Shown: one piece after another, positions 36,137-45,972 of the stretch
Layout of the letters: each line of letters begins with the position of its first letter
Numbering within the stretch: position 1 is the first letter of the stretch
Assembly: GCA_019636445.1 (NCBI GenBank)
Contig: JAHBXO010000019.1
Span: forward strand, 1 to 64,000
From: Gemmataceae bacterium
Lineage (GTDB): Bacteria; Planctomycetota; Planctomycetia; Gemmatales; Gemmataceae
Length of the DNA stretch: 64,000 nucleotides
Direction of reading: 5' to 3'
Program-made: the position numbers and the translations under genes
The notes under the pieces: generated by a model
The model's database searches: none
Told to the model about the DNA's origin: nothing
Seen by the model: the letters and a program-made list of their open reading frames with translations, nothing else

Positions 36137-36307
36137 CTACAGGTCGTCCAGCGGACTCTTCACGCCCACGCCCTTGTTCATCACGTGCAGATACACCATC
36201 GTCGTTTCGACGCTGGCGTGGCCCAACAGTTCCTGCAAGGTGCGGATATCATACCCGACTTCCAGCAGGTGCGTCGCGAAACTGTGGCGGAGGTTGTGCG
36301 TCCTCGC
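36137..36307 (-). pseudogene. intI: Integron integrase (IntI) remnant, C-terminal ~55 codons
   Basis: Ends at a TAG (36137-36139). The readable part opens near [18 protein letters not shown] and continues [19 protein letters not shown] and then [13 protein letters not shown]. These are the box II region ([13 protein letters not shown]), the LLGH motif and the catalytic Tyr (TTMVYLHV) of tyrosine recombinases, with the KSPLD end typical of integron integrases. The N-terminal domain and box I Arg are absent; upstream sequence is unrelated. It therefore cannot be active. It points the same way as the cassettes, the inverted arrangement known from some planctomycete and spirochaete integrons. Confidence 0.8.
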
Positions 36308-36489
36308 GTGCCTGCCAGTGCCGGGGAAGAGAAAGGGGGGAAGAAAAAAGACGCGGCTCAATTCACTGACACGTCGGGCTGACGCCACGACGCTCGCGTG
36401 GCCTGGCGATCGCGAATCACCGTGTGATTGACTTGACTTTTGTCCACTTCTCTCGAATCCTCCGCCATCTTGCGTTCCGGAGGATTCCC

Positions 36490-37074
36490 ATGCTCGCCAC
36501 CGCTCCTCAACTTCACAACCGCATCGCGTCGCACTTCGCGCCGACGCCGAATCCCATTCTGGCGACGCCGGACGCCAAGGCGGCGGCGTGGAGCGATGCG
36601 GTCTTCGCGGCGATGATGTTCTACCAGACGCAACTGACGCACCCGGATGAGCGCGTGGCCGAGCGGGCGGCAAAGGCGATCTTCGACCTGGAGAAAACGC
36701 GGCTGCGCCACGGCGGCCACCTCGCCGGCGCGAGTGCGGAACCGCCCCCGCCGGAGCCGCCAAAGGCCCAGCCGCAGGAATCGTTGGAACCGCTGCGCGG
36801 ACTGGCGACGAACGAGGAGCCGGGAATGGATGACGAGGATGCCGAGGTCGACGACGAGCCGGCGGAGTTCGACGAGAAGGAGCGGGCGGCGATCGAGGCG
36901 ATGGTGCGGCACGAGCGGTACGCGCCGATGATCGAGGAGCTGCGGGCGAAGCTGGTTTCGCAGGGCGTCGCGGAGGACGACGCGCGGCGGCTGGCGACGG
37001 AGGCGTTACGCCAGCACGTGGGCCAGGCGGTCCTCGAACGCCGAAGCCGGGTCGCTTCGCCCCGTGCCGGCTGA
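36490..37074 (+). CDS. Hypothetical protein with acidic linker
   Basis: 194 aa from ATG 36490, which has GGAGG six bases upstream; the longer frame to 36424 has none. An N-terminal helical part ([15 protein letters not shown], then [13 protein letters not shown]), a Pro/acid-rich centre (about 80-125) and a C-terminal Glu/Ala/Arg helical part. No domain recognised. It might be a scaffold or regulatory protein; function unknown. Confidence 0.65.
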   Translation: MLATAPQLHNRIASHFAPTPNPILATPDAKAAAWSDAVFAAMMFYQTQLTHPDERVAERAAKAIFDLEKTRLRHGGHLAGASAEPPPPEPPKAQPQESLEPLRGLATNEEPGMDDEDAEVDDEPAEFDEKERAAIEAMVRHERYAPMIEELRAKLVSQGVAEDDARRLATEALRQHVGQAVLERRSRVASPRAG

Positions 37075-37226
37075 TCCCGGAAGGCTCGAACCGCCCTCGA
37101 TTCTGATCGGGTTTTCGGATCGGGTCCAGGCCGGCGCTCCGATGGCGTCGGTTCGTTTGAGATATGCGAAGGCGTTCTTCGAGCCATCGGCTACAATACC
37201 GCCACTCTTCCCCGCGAGGCTTTGCC

Positions 37227-38561
37227 ATGCCGACCGCCAACCGCCGCACGTTCGTCGCCGCCGCCGCGCTGACGGCCGCGAGCTATTCCCGCGTCCTCGG
37301 CGCGAACGACACGATCCGCCTCGGCTTCATCGGCGTCGGCAATCGCGGGGATCAATTGCTGGACGCGTTTCTCGTTCACAAGGATTGCTCGGTCGCGGCG
37401 CTGTGCGACGTGTACGAGCCGTACCTGCCGGCGGCGAACACCAAGGCGGGCGGCGAAGCGAAGACGTTCCACGACTACCGCAAGCTGTTGGACGAGAAGT
37501 CGATCGACGCGGCGGTGATCGCGACGCCGGACCACTGGCACGCGCTGCAATGCGTGGACGCCTGCAAGGCGGGGAAGGATGTGTACGTTGAGAAACCGCT
37601 GAGCCTGACGATCGGCGAAGGCCGTCGGATGTGCCAGGTGGCGGCCGAGACGAAGCGCGTGACGCAGGTGGGCCTGCACCGCCGCAGCACGCCGTACGTG
37701 ATGGAGGCGGTGAAGCTGATTCGCGAAGGCGCCATCGGGAAGGTGACGCTCGCGAAGAGCTACATGCACCGGAACGAATCGCCGATGGGCATCGGCAACC
37801 CCGCCGACGGCGACCCGCCCGCCGGCCTCGACTGGGACCGCTGGCTCGGCCCGGCGCCAAAGGCGGCTTACAACCGGAACAAGGCGCTTTACAAGTTCCG
37901 CTGGTTCTCGCACTATTCCGGCGGCCAGATCACGAACATGGGTACCCACTACCTGGATGTGATCCAGTGGGCGCTCGGCCAGCACGCGCCAAAGACGGTG
38001 GCGTGCCTCGGCGGCAAGTATGCCGTGACCGACAACCGCGACATCCCCGACACGCTCGAAGCGGTGTGGGAATACGATGGCTGCCTCGCAACCTTCACGC
38101 AGGTGAACGCGAACGGCGCCGGCGCGAACCTGCGGAACTGGAACATGGAGTTCCGCGGCACACTCGGCACGATGCTCGTTTCCGACGGCAGCCAGGGCTA
38201 CGAGATCATCCCGGAAAACATTCGACTGGAAGAACTCCCCGCGCTCAGCCCGATCGACCGCGCCGGAAATACGAAGCAGGGCCGGGCGACGAAGGCGGCG
38301 CGGGCCGCGCTCGCGAAGAAGGGCCCGTCCGACACGGCGGCGCACGCGCGGAACTTCCTCGACTGCGTGAAGTCCCGTACCGAGACGCACTGCCCGATCG
38401 AGACGGGCCACCGCTCGACGACGGCGACGCTGCTCGCGAAGCTCGCGCTCGAGCGCCGGCGCAGCCTCGACTGGGACGCGAAGGCCGAGCGCGTCCTCAA
38501 CGACGAAGACGCGAATAAATTGCTCACGTATTCGTACCGCAAGCCGTGGTTGCTGGGGTAG
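37227..38561 (+). CDS. Gfo/Idh/MocA oxidoreductase with Tat signal
   Basis: 444 aa from ATG 37227. [20 protein letters not shown] is a twin-arginine signal, so periplasmic or secreted. The NAD(P)-binding motif is [11 protein letters not shown] (33-41 region) and the EKP motif appears in [11 protein letters not shown]. The C-terminal half carries the substrate domain, including [20 protein letters not shown]. Tat-exported members are common in planctomycetes and act on sugars or cyclitols, but substrate is unknown. Frame upstream of the ATG is not supported. Confidence 0.87.
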   Translation: MPTANRRTFVAAAALTAASYSRVLGANDTIRLGFIGVGNRGDQLLDAFLVHKDCSVAALCDVYEPYLPAANTKAGGEAKTFHDYRKLLDEKSIDAAVIATPDHWHALQCVDACKAGKDVYVEKPLSLTIGEGRRMCQVAAETKRVTQVGLHRRSTPYVMEAVKLIREGAIGKVTLAKSYMHRNESPMGIGNPADGDPPAGLDWDRWLGPAPKAAYNRNKALYKFRWFSHYSGGQITNMGTHYLDVIQWALGQHAPKTVACLGGKYAVTDNRDIPDTLEAVWEYDGCLATFTQVNANGAGANLRNWNMEFRGTLGTMLVSDGSQGYEIIPENIRLEELPALSPIDRAGNTKQGRATKAARAALAKKGPSDTAAHARNFLDCVKSRTETHCPIETGHRSTTATLLAKLALERRRSLDWDAKAERVLNDEDANKLLTYSYRKPWLLG

Positions 38562-38665
38562 AATGAGGGTTTCTCGGGTCCGCATTGCGGTTGTTCGATC
38601 CTTCTCCGCCCGTTATGCGGTCGATCGTTCGTCGTGTTCGCCCCCGTCCGCGGAGAGAATTCTGA

Positions 38666-40141
38666 ATGTGGAACCGCCAATCCCTTCATGATTTGATCCA
38701 GTCGAAGCTGCAGGGCCACAAGTTCATCGTGGTCGCCAATCGGGAACCGTTCATCCACCAGTACAAGGACGACGCGATCGAAGTGGTGCGGCCAGCGAGC
38801 GGGATGGCCAGCGCGCTCGACCCGATCATGGACGCGAGCGAGGGCACCTGGATCGCGCACGGCAGCGGCGGCGCCGACCGCGAAGTCGTCGACGAGTTCG
38901 ACCGCATCCGCGTACCGCCCGAAGACCCCAAGTACACACTCCGCCGCATCTGGCTGACGAAGGAACAGGAGCGCGGCTTCTACGACGGCATGGCCAACGA
39001 CGGCATCTATCCGCTCTGCCTCGTCACCTTCACGCCGCCGCACTTCCGCCCGTCCGACTGGGAGCAGTACAAGGCGGTCAACCGGCTCTACGCCGACGCC
39101 GTACTGCAGGAGACCGGCGGGGACCCCGCGTTCGTCTTCATCCAGGACTACCACTTCGGCCTGCTGCCCCGCATGCTCAAGGAGGCGAACCCGAAGCTCA
39201 TCGTGGCGCAGTTCTGGCATATCCCCTGGCCGAACCGCGAAGTCTTCCGCGTCTTCCCGTGGAAGGAAGAGCTGATCGACGGCCTGCTCGGCAACGACCT
39301 GCTCGGCTTCCATATCCGCTACCATTGCCAGAACTTCCTCGACACCATCGACCGGATGATCGAGGCGCGCGTCGACACCGAACATTTCAACATCGAGCGC
39401 GCCGGGCACACCACGCTCGTGAGGCCGTTCCCCATCGGCGTCGACTACGAGGAACTCACGACCGTCGCCGACTCGCCGGCGGTGAAGGCCGCGATGGCCA
39501 AGTGGCGCAAGCGCATCGATCGCCGCGTCGAGTTCATCGGCGTCGGGATCGAGCGCCTCGACTACACCAAGGGGATCCCACAACGGCTCCAAGCAATCGA
39601 TTATCTCTTCGAGCATTTCCCGGAATACCGCCGCAAGCTGGCATTCGTGCAGGTGGCGGTGCCCAGCCGGCTGCGGGTGCCCGCCTACCAGCGGCTCGCG
39701 CAGGAAGTCGATTCGCTCGTCGAGCAGATCAACTTCCGCTGGCGGGACCGCGGTTGGGAGCCGATCGTCTATGTCAAGGAATACCAGGGGCCGACCGACA
39801 TGACGGCGCTGCACCGCCTTGGCCGCTTCTGCGTCATCAGCAGCCTGCACGACGGCATGAACCTCGTGGCCAAGGAATTCATCGCCAGCCGCACCGACGA
39901 CGACGGCGTGCTGATCCTCAGCCGCTTCACCGGTAGCGCCCGCGAACTGCCCGAGGCGCTGCTGGTCAACCCATTCGCCGTGCACGAGATCGCCGACGCG
40001 ATGCACCAGGCGATCATCATGCCCGACGCCGAGCGCCAGCGCCGCATGAAGAAGCTCCGCGAACAAGTGGAGAAGTACAACGTCTACCGTTGGGGCGGTA
40101 AGGTTCTCTCCGAATTGCTCAAGTTCGAGTTCCAGGAATGA
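38666..40141 (+). CDS. otsA: Alpha,alpha-trehalose-phosphate synthase
   Basis: 491 aa. GT20 enzyme making trehalose-6-phosphate from UDP-glucose and glucose-6-phosphate. Motifs: VVANREPF, the FWHIPWPNREVFR acceptor site, GIERLDYTKGIPQRL and DGMNLVAKEFIASR in the donor domain. GGAG precedes the ATG. The last four bases overlap the trehalose-phosphatase gene (ATGA), so the two are coupled. Typical length for the non-fused bacterial enzyme. Confidence 0.93.
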   Translation: MWNRQSLHDLIQSKLQGHKFIVVANREPFIHQYKDDAIEVVRPASGMASALDPIMDASEGTWIAHGSGGADREVVDEFDRIRVPPEDPKYTLRRIWLTKEQERGFYDGMANDGIYPLCLVTFTPPHFRPSDWEQYKAVNRLYADAVLQETGGDPAFVFIQDYHFGLLPRMLKEANPKLIVAQFWHIPWPNREVFRVFPWKEELIDGLLGNDLLGFHIRYHCQNFLDTIDRMIEARVDTEHFNIERAGHTTLVRPFPIGVDYEELTTVADSPAVKAAMAKWRKRIDRRVEFIGVGIERLDYTKGIPQRLQAIDYLFEHFPEYRRKLAFVQVAVPSRLRVPAYQRLAQEVDSLVEQINFRWRDRGWEPIVYVKEYQGPTDMTALHRLGRFCVISSLHDGMNLVAKEFIASRTDDDGVLILSRFTGSARELPEALLVNPFAVHEIADAMHQAIIMPDAERQRRMKKLREQVEKYNVYRWGGKVLSELLKFEFQE

Positions 40142-40917
40142 CGGCGGACCTCTTCGACGAACTCGATTCAGTACTCGAACGGATTCGATCCGCGCCGGCG
40201 GTCTGGCTCGGTACCGACTTCGACGGCACGCTCGTCCCGCATGCGGCCAACCCCGGCGACGTCGCGCTCGATCCGCAGGTGATGGACTTGCTGCGCGAGC
40301 TGGGCACCCTTCCCCGGTGCCGCGTCGCGGTCGTCACGGGGCGATCGCTCGCCGACATCCGTCGCCTCGTCGCCGTCCACGAAATTGCCTACGCCGGCAA
40401 TCACGGCCTCGAGATTCAGGCGCTCGGACTGGATCATCGCGACGCGGCGGCCGTGCTCGCGCGCGAGCCGCTGGAGCGCACGGCCCTTCGACTGGCGGAC
40501 GAACTCGTCGGCCGGCCCGGCATCACGGTGCAGGACAAGCGGTTCTCGCTCGCCGTCGATTATTATGCTTCGCCAATGGAAATCCGCCGCATCGCCGTGG
40601 CCGCGATCGATGCCGCGATCGCAGGGGTACCGATGTTGTTCGCCCGGCACGGCGTCCACGGCAGCGAGGTGCGCCCCGTCGGAGCCGGCCACAAAGGCAC
40701 CGCCGCGCTGCGGCTTCGCGAACACCAGTCCGGCCCCGACGCGCTGCCGATCTTTCTCGGCGACGAGCTCACCGACGAAGACGCGTTCGAAGCGCTCCCC
40801 GACGGCATCACGATCCGCGTTGGCGATCCGCGCCCGACCGCCGCTCGCTACTGCGTCGACTCGCCGCGCGAGGTCGCGCGGTTCCTCCATCGTCTCCGCG
40901 ACGCGATCGCGTCCTAA
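40138..40917 (+). CDS. otsB: Trehalose-phosphatase
   Basis: 259 aa, HAD superfamily. The nucleophile motif is WLGTDFDGTLVPH, the AGNHGLEIQ segment follows, and motif IV is FLGDELTDEDAFEAL. Removes the phosphate of trehalose-6-phosphate, completing synthesis of this osmoprotectant. Start ATG 40138 overlaps otsA. Confidence 0.92.
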   Translation: MTADLFDELDSVLERIRSAPAVWLGTDFDGTLVPHAANPGDVALDPQVMDLLRELGTLPRCRVAVVTGRSLADIRRLVAVHEIAYAGNHGLEIQALGLDHRDAAAVLAREPLERTALRLADELVGRPGITVQDKRFSLAVDYYASPMEIRRIAVAAIDAAIAGVPMLFARHGVHGSEVRPVGAGHKGTAALRLREHQSGPDALPIFLGDELTDEDAFEALPDGITIRVGDPRPTAARYCVDSPREVARFLHRLRDAIAS

Positions 40918-40926
40918 CATAGCCCC

Positions 40927-41904
40927 ATGACGCTCACACTCGTCCGCAAGCTCCTCCGCGACGTGCGCTGGCCGTTGCTGGTCGTGTCGCTGCTGCTCTT
41001 CTTCTTCTCGTTGCTCTGGGTAAAGATCGCACAGCGCGTGACGACGGAGATCGCGCCGTTCTTCAACGGTCTCGCCGCCGTCAGCAAGATCAACCCGAAG
41101 CTATTCGACGAAGTGATTTTCAAGGGGCCGGGCAAGGTGTCGCAATCGGTTCTTGGCGGGGCGGACGTGCAGTTCGAGAAGCCAACGGACTTCCTCGCGG
41201 TGGAACTGCTGCATCCGGTGGTGCTGATGCTGACCGGCATCTGGGCGATCGGCCGCGCCGGCGGGGCGGTCGCGGGCGAACTCGATCGCGGCACGATGGA
41301 ACTGCTCCTCTCGCAACCGGTGCCGCGGAATCGGCTCATCTTCGCGCATCTCATCATCGACGCGATCGTGATCCCGATTATCTGCCTGAGCATCCTCGCC
41401 GGCACACGCGCGGGGCTGGCGATGGTCGGTCCGTTCACGGTCGATTATTCGATTTTGGAAAAGCTGCCGAAGATGCCCGGGGGCATGGCGCTGCCGAAGG
41501 GACCCGACGAACTGCCGGTCGACGCGGCCGGGCAGCCGTGGGCGATCCTGAACCTCGCGGCGCTCATGTTCGCGCTCAGCGGGCTGACGCTCGCGATCTC
41601 TTCGGCGAACCGGAACCGCTGGCGCGCCGTCGGCTTCGCGGTGCTCGTGGCGATGTCGATGTTCATCATCAACGTGCTCGGCCAACTCTGGGACGCCGTC
41701 GCTCCGTTGCGGCCCGCGAGCGTCTTCTACTACTACACGCCACAGCGCATCTGGCTGAAGAACGACTGGCTGGCGAACCTCGGCGAGTCGTGGCCCGGCG
41801 CCCCCGGCGTGCCGCTGCTGGCCGTGCTGTTCGCCGTCGGCGCGATCGGCTATCTCGTGGCGCTGCGCATCTTCACAAGGCGGGATCTGCCGGCGCCGCT
41901 GTGA
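40927..41904 (+). CDS. ABC-2-type transporter permease
   Basis: 325 aa with about six hydrophobic segments: one near the N-terminus (about 16-36), a large extracytoplasmic loop (about 37-92), then a helix cluster (about 93-160, 205-250, 290-315). GELDRGTMELLLSQPVPRNR is the amphipathic segment after helix 2, typical of ABC-2 permeases. No ATPase gene is adjacent, so the partner must be elsewhere. It starts nine bases after otsB and may share its transcript. Confidence 0.8.
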   Translation: MTLTLVRKLLRDVRWPLLVVSLLLFFFSLLWVKIAQRVTTEIAPFFNGLAAVSKINPKLFDEVIFKGPGKVSQSVLGGADVQFEKPTDFLAVELLHPVVLMLTGIWAIGRAGGAVAGELDRGTMELLLSQPVPRNRLIFAHLIIDAIVIPIICLSILAGTRAGLAMVGPFTVDYSILEKLPKMPGGMALPKGPDELPVDAAGQPWAILNLAALMFALSGLTLAISSANRNRWRAVGFAVLVAMSMFIINVLGQLWDAVAPLRPASVFYYYTPQRIWLKNDWLANLGESWPGAPGVPLLAVLFAVGAIGYLVALRIFTRRDLPAPL

Positions 41905-41913
41905 GCATGGAAT

Positions 41914-41946
41914 GTCGGTGGGCTTTGAAGTCCTGGCCCACCCGAC
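41914..41946. terminator. Imperfect bidirectional hairpin
   Basis: Arms GTCGGTGGGC (41914-41923) and GCCCACCCGAC (41936-41946) with one bulged base sit between convergent genes. No clear U-tract. Confidence 0.45.
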
Positions 41947-41949
41947 AAA

Positions 41950-43062
41950 TCACTTCGGCTGACAGTAACCCAACGCGATCAGGCAATACCCCGTGACGAG
42001 CGCCGGGTCGCCTTCCATCCAGCGATCGTTTTCGTTCGTCCAGCTTCCGTCGGCCTTCTGGCGCTTGGCCAGCGCGGCGAAGAGATCGGCACGCCAGTCG
42101 TGCTTGACGCCCTTGTCGTCCTCGAAGGTGTCCTCGCCGAGCACGTCCATCGTCTTCGCGAAAGTGGTGTAGTAGTAGTACAGCCCGCGGCTCGCCAACT
42201 GGTTCGGCATGCCGGGGTTCTTGTCGAGGGTGTAGTTCTTCTTCGCCCAGCCGAGCGCGGCCTTGAAGCGCGGGTCGTCCTTGCCGATGCCGGCGTAGAT
42301 CATGCTTTTGATGCCGGCATAGGTCATGCTGCCGTATCCGGAGAGGGGGGCGCCCGGTTCGTCGCTGGTTTTCGTGGAGCCGCCGCCCGCCGCGGAGTAG
42401 ATGAAGCTGCCGTCGTTGATCGCACCAGCCCACGGTTGATCGTTGTGTTCGCCTTTCAGGTTCTGGCAGCGGCTGACGAACACCATCGCCTTCTTGATGG
42501 CCGGATCGTCTTTCCCCGCCCCGGCGGCCTTCAGCGCGTCCAGGAAGAAGTGCGTATTCGAAAGGTCCGGTCGGCTCTTGCTGTCGTAGCCCGCGCCGCC
42601 GTAGAAGTCGTCCTTCTCCGTCTTTCCCTCGCCATCGTCCCATTGCAACTTGCGCAGGAAGTCGGCGGCACTGCCGACGATGGCCTTGTACTTCGCGTCA
42701 CGTTTCGCGGCGACGAGCGCCATCAGGTTCACGCTGGTCACGTAGTTCTGCAACCCCACGCGCGGGTCGGCTCCGGCGATGTGCCCCGCTTTCGGGTTCA
42801 CCAGACCCTCGATGTACGTCAGACCCTTCGCGGCCGGATCGGCGTCCGGCAGCGTGCCGGTCTGGAGCAGACCGGTGACGACGATTCCCGATACGCCCAT
42901 CGCCTGCGGACCGCCGCCCCAGCTTCCGTCCGGCTTCTGGTTCGCCTTGAGGTACGCGACGGCCTTGTCGACGACGACCTGCCATTCGGCCTTTGTCGGA
43001 CCGGCGAAGGCGAACGAGGGCAGGACCACGACCATGGCGAGGGCGAGGATGCGGCGCGACAT
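41950..43062 (-). CDS. Exported prenyltransferase/squalene-cyclase repeat protein
   Basis: 370 aa. Signal peptide (about 1-20, ending SFAFA). Alpha-barrel repeats are marked by QKPDGSWGG, GLTYIEGL, LVNPK and KADGSWTNENDRWMEG. The QW-like repeats occur in squalene/oxidosqualene cyclases, but no DxDD acid motif is seen, and the protein is shorter than cyclases, so a non-enzymatic or distinct role is likely. Start ATG with GGAG nine bases upstream. A second relative lies at 46547-47521. Confidence 0.8.
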   Translation of the reverse strand: MSRRILALAMVVVLPSFAFAGPTKAEWQVVVDKAVAYLKANQKPDGSWGGGPQAMGVSGIVVTGLLQTGTLPDADPAAKGLTYIEGLVNPKAGHIAGADPRVGLQNYVTSVNLMALVAAKRDAKYKAIVGSAADFLRKLQWDDGEGKTEKDDFYGGAGYDSKSRPDLSNTHFFLDALKAAGAGKDDPAIKKAMVFVSRCQNLKGEHNDQPWAGAINDGSFIYSAAGGGSTKTSDEPGAPLSGYGSMTYAGIKSMIYAGIGKDDPRFKAALGWAKKNYTLDKNPGMPNQLASRGLYYYYTTFAKTMDVLGEDTFEDDKGVKHDWRADLFAALAKRQKADGSWTNENDRWMEGDPALVTGYCLIALGYCQPK

Positions 43063-43161
43063 CGAAGGCGTCTCCGGGAGGATGCAGGCATCCTATGCCC
43101 GCGATACGCGCCGCGCGCGCCCCGGCCACGGATTGACCGCGCGCGGCCAGGACGTGACCCA

Positions 43162-43605
43162 TTACGCCCAACCTTGCACGGTTATTCCCAGGTACGCTTC
43201 CGCTCCGTCGTCCCGATCGCTGAGGACCGTAGCGACATAGGCTTCGCGCTCCCACCACAGCACGCGAAGGTCCCAGACGCAGAACGATTCGTTCCGGGCC
43301 GGTCGCCAACCGGAATCGTCGCGGACCCACACGCGCGTCGGGAGTTCGTTCTCGTGGTCCCACCAGCAGAGAATGAAATAATCGCCGGTTCGGCCTTGAT
43401 GGAAGATGGCGAAACCGAGGCCCGGCCGGCCCGGCGCGACCGCCGGAGTTGGGAGAACAGCGATGGCGGTGTCCCAAACGGCCGCGAAGCGCGAACGGTC
43501 CACCGGTGTGGTGTCGTGCGTGAGTCCGTAGAGCTTCACGCGATAGCCGGCGACGGATTCGATGCCAAGGAACGACAGCGCGCGGGGTGTGTAGCGTGTG
43601 AACAT
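43162..43605 (-). CDS. Hypothetical beta-rich protein
   Basis: 147 aa from ATG 43605. No known domain. Contains Trp- and Asp-rich strands (YFILCWWDHENELPTRVWVR and FCVWDLRVLWWE), beta-sandwich-like, with no signal peptide. Longer frame to 43884 is antisense to the HEAT gene and rejected. Function unknown. Confidence 0.6.
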   Translation of the reverse strand: MFTRYTPRALSFLGIESVAGYRVKLYGLTHDTTPVDRSRFAAVWDTAIAVLPTPAVAPGRPGLGFAIFHQGRTGDYFILCWWDHENELPTRVWVRDDSGWRPARNESFCVWDLRVLWWEREAYVATVLSDRDDGAEAYLGITVQGWA

Positions 43606-43624
43606 GCCGTTACGATACCAAACG

Positions 43625-43654
43625 AAGACGCGGGCGATGGCTCGCCCGCGTCTT
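43625..43654 (-). terminator. Hairpin after HEAT-repeat gene
   Basis: Perfect 13-bp stem AAGACGCGGGCGA / TCGCCCGCGTCTT around a TGGC loop (43638-43641), directly downstream of the HEAT gene on the minus strand. It also precedes the hypothetical gene at 43605. Confidence 0.6.
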
Positions 43655-43675
43655 GGGTTCGGAACCACTTTCGGA

Positions 43676-44446
43676 TCATCGCAGGGCGACGAAGCGTTCG
43701 AGGGCCGGGGCCTGAATCGGCGTCCGTGTCGTTGTGGTCGTTTCCTGGAGGCCGAGTTGGTGCCGCAATGGCATCGGCGTCGGGGGCGGCGTGCGCACCG
43801 CGAGCATCGCCTCGTCGATCCGGGACTGTACGTCGTCGTCCTCGTCGTGGTTGACCGCGGCGAGTGCGAGCGCCACGCGTTCATCGTCCGGGGCGATCTG
43901 CCCCAGCAGCGTGACGCAGCGGCCGCGGAGTTCGGGATCGATCGAGAGCAGGCCGTTGAGCAGGGCGGGCACGGACGCGCGGCCGATACGCTTGAGCGCC
44001 ACGGCGGTGACGACGCGGGTGCGCACGTCCGGGTCGGAGAGCGCGGGCATCATGAGGGGCACGGAGGCGTGGGCCGCAGCGCCGAGCCGACCCAAGGCCC
44101 CGATGCAATCGCGGCGGACGCTGGGGTCGTGATCCTTCAGGCCGGTCATGAGCAGCGGCAGCGCGCCGATGGCGTGCGTGCCCTGATCGCCGATGGCGCG
44201 GGCCGCGCGGCGGCGCACCCGCGGCGAGACGTCCCGAAGAGCCGGGGCGAGCGCTTCCACTCGCCGCGACTCCGGGATCGGCAATTCCGAAATGGCCACG
44301 ACCGCCAGTTCGCGGATTTGGCTTTGGGAATGCGACAGCGCGTCCGTTAGCAGGTGCAAGGCCGGGGCGCACTGGGTTTCCGGCAGGTGCTGCATCAGCA
44401 CGGTGAACACCAGCCGATGCATGACTTGGGGCGAGAGCTGTTCCAT
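43676..44446 (-). CDS. Cytosolic HEAT-repeat protein
   Basis: 256 aa. About five HEAT repeats (residues 25-215), marked by patterns such as IRELAVVAISEL, VRRRAARAIGD, VRRDCIGALGRLG and TRVVTAVALKRIG. No signal peptide. The C-terminus is Pro/Thr-rich. Repeats with dense Arg are like the phycocyanobilin-lyase/HEAT group, but no catalytic residue is visible. Likely protein binding; partner unknown. Confidence 0.75.
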   Translation of the reverse strand: MEQLSPQVMHRLVFTVLMQHLPETQCAPALHLLTDALSHSQSQIRELAVVAISELPIPESRRVEALAPALRDVSPRVRRRAARAIGDQGTHAIGALPLLMTGLKDHDPSVRRDCIGALGRLGAAAHASVPLMMPALSDPDVRTRVVTAVALKRIGRASVPALLNGLLSIDPELRGRCVTLLGQIAPDDERVALALAAVNHDEDDDVQSRIDEAMLAVRTPPPTPMPLRHQLGLQETTTTTRTPIQAPALERFVALR

Positions 44447-44707
44447 AGGATCGACCGTTCGTTGGGCGGAGGTCGGTCGTGAGGGGGGAATCGACCTGTG
44501 GGAGTTGATTGCAAAATAGTTTACGCAACCGGTCGTGCCGGAAATTTCCCGTTTTTTTGCCCAGCCTCCGCGCCTTGCGACAGGAAAATCCGCGCCCGGC
44601 GCTGGAATCGGCGTAAGGGATGAGCGCGCTGCGATTGTGTCGTAACCAAAAGGAAACTAAACTTCAGTTGAGGACTACCGCTCCATCGGATATTTGAGGC
44701 TTCGCGA

Positions 44708-45898
44708 ATGTCGCTGATGGTGACTTGTCCAACCTGCCAGGCGATGCTGCGCGTGCCGCCAGGGGCCGAGACCATCCGGTGCCCGCAGTGCAAGACGGTA
44801 CTGGCGCTGCAAGCGCCAGCCGCGCCGCCCCCGGCTCCGGAACCGGCGAAGCCGGCGGTGCCGTTGCCGTTCGCGCGCCCGCCGGCGAACCCCGCGCCGG
44901 CGCTCGCGATCGCCAAGCCGCCAGAGCCCCCGGTGCGAGCCAAGACGGTCCGAGCGAAGTTCGTCGAAGAGCACGAAGACGTCGACACGGATGAACTTTC
45001 GGACGAACCCCGCCGCCGTCCGCGCCGCGAGTTGAGCGACGAGGAGAAGCTCGAACGAAAACTGGACCGCATTGCCGAGGTCACGCGGCCGGCACGCGTC
45101 GGCATCACGCTGCTGGCCTACGGCGCGCTCGCCTCCTGCGTCGCGCCCCTCGGCGTCGCCCTCTTCTTCGTCTCCACCCTCTTCTGGCAGGCGCCCGACA
45201 ACCCGTTCATCTGGTTCCCCATCATTGGCGTCGGCTCCCACTGGCTGCTCACCCTCGCCGGCTTCGGGTTCTGCTGCTTCGGGCCGAAGGCGATGCGCCA
45301 CATGGCCATCGGCGGGGTCATCGTCATGCTCCTCCACGCCGTCGCGATTCTGGGCCTCGTCGAACTCACAGTGAAATCGATCTCGTTGTCCACCGCCGGG
45401 TTCGGCGGCATGAACGAAGAACCCGGACTCGTTGGCGCCGTGCTGTTCGCCAACCTGTTCAACAACCTCAGCGGCGTGACCAACATCCCGCTCCTCGTCC
45501 ACTTCGGCCTCTACAACACCATCGGCGGTCTCGCCTTCGCCGTGCTCCTCTTCGCCGGCGGTCTGGAATTCGCCAAACTCTCCCTCGTGGGAACGCTGGC
45601 CAATCACTACGCCGTCGAGGGCAAGTCCCCGGAACTCGGCCACCAGTCGATCCGCTTCGTCTACCGGCTCTTCTGGGTCGTTATTGTCGGTTTCGTCGGC
45701 GAAATGATCATCATCGGCGTCTCACACCTCGGCTTCGGATTCATCTTCCTCAGCCTCCCGTCCATGATGCTCATGAACGGCTATTTCCTTTGGTGCGCCT
45801 TCGCCTGGGTCATGCAGTTCCAGGTACTCAAGGAGGTGATCGACGTCATCACGCCCGAACGCTTCACCGACCAGCGCGCGAACCTGGATATGTACTGA
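44708..45898 (+). CDS. Zinc-ribbon (MJ0042-type) multi-pass membrane protein
   Basis: 396 aa. N-terminal zinc ribbon with Cys 7, 10, 25 and 28 (CPTCQ and CPQCK). A Pro/Ala-rich linker and acidic stretch (about 35-110) follow, then six to eight hydrophobic segments (about 135-390). Function unknown; this architecture is common in planctomycetes. Start ATG. Confidence 0.75.
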   Translation: MSLMVTCPTCQAMLRVPPGAETIRCPQCKTVLALQAPAAPPPAPEPAKPAVPLPFARPPANPAPALAIAKPPEPPVRAKTVRAKFVEEHEDVDTDELSDEPRRRPRRELSDEEKLERKLDRIAEVTRPARVGITLLAYGALASCVAPLGVALFFVSTLFWQAPDNPFIWFPIIGVGSHWLLTLAGFGFCCFGPKAMRHMAIGGVIVMLLHAVAILGLVELTVKSISLSTAGFGGMNEEPGLVGAVLFANLFNNLSGVTNIPLLVHFGLYNTIGGLAFAVLLFAGGLEFAKLSLVGTLANHYAVEGKSPELGHQSIRFVYRLFWVVIVGFVGEMIIIGVSHLGFGFIFLSLPSMMLMNGYFLWCAFAWVMQFQVLKEVIDVITPERFTDQRANLDMY

Positions 45899-45972
45899 CG
45901 GCGCGGGGCGCGACAGGGTACACTGACGATTGGGAACAGTTCGTTTTTCGACTGCGATTCGGAGTGGGAACC

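Noticed and set aside
36308..37249. Upstream part of the frame that ends in the integrase fragment, as a full recombinase
   Set aside because: The translation before the HNLRHSF motif is Arg/Pro-rich with no recombinase similarity and is antisense to the 36490-37074 gene. The integrase is truncated.
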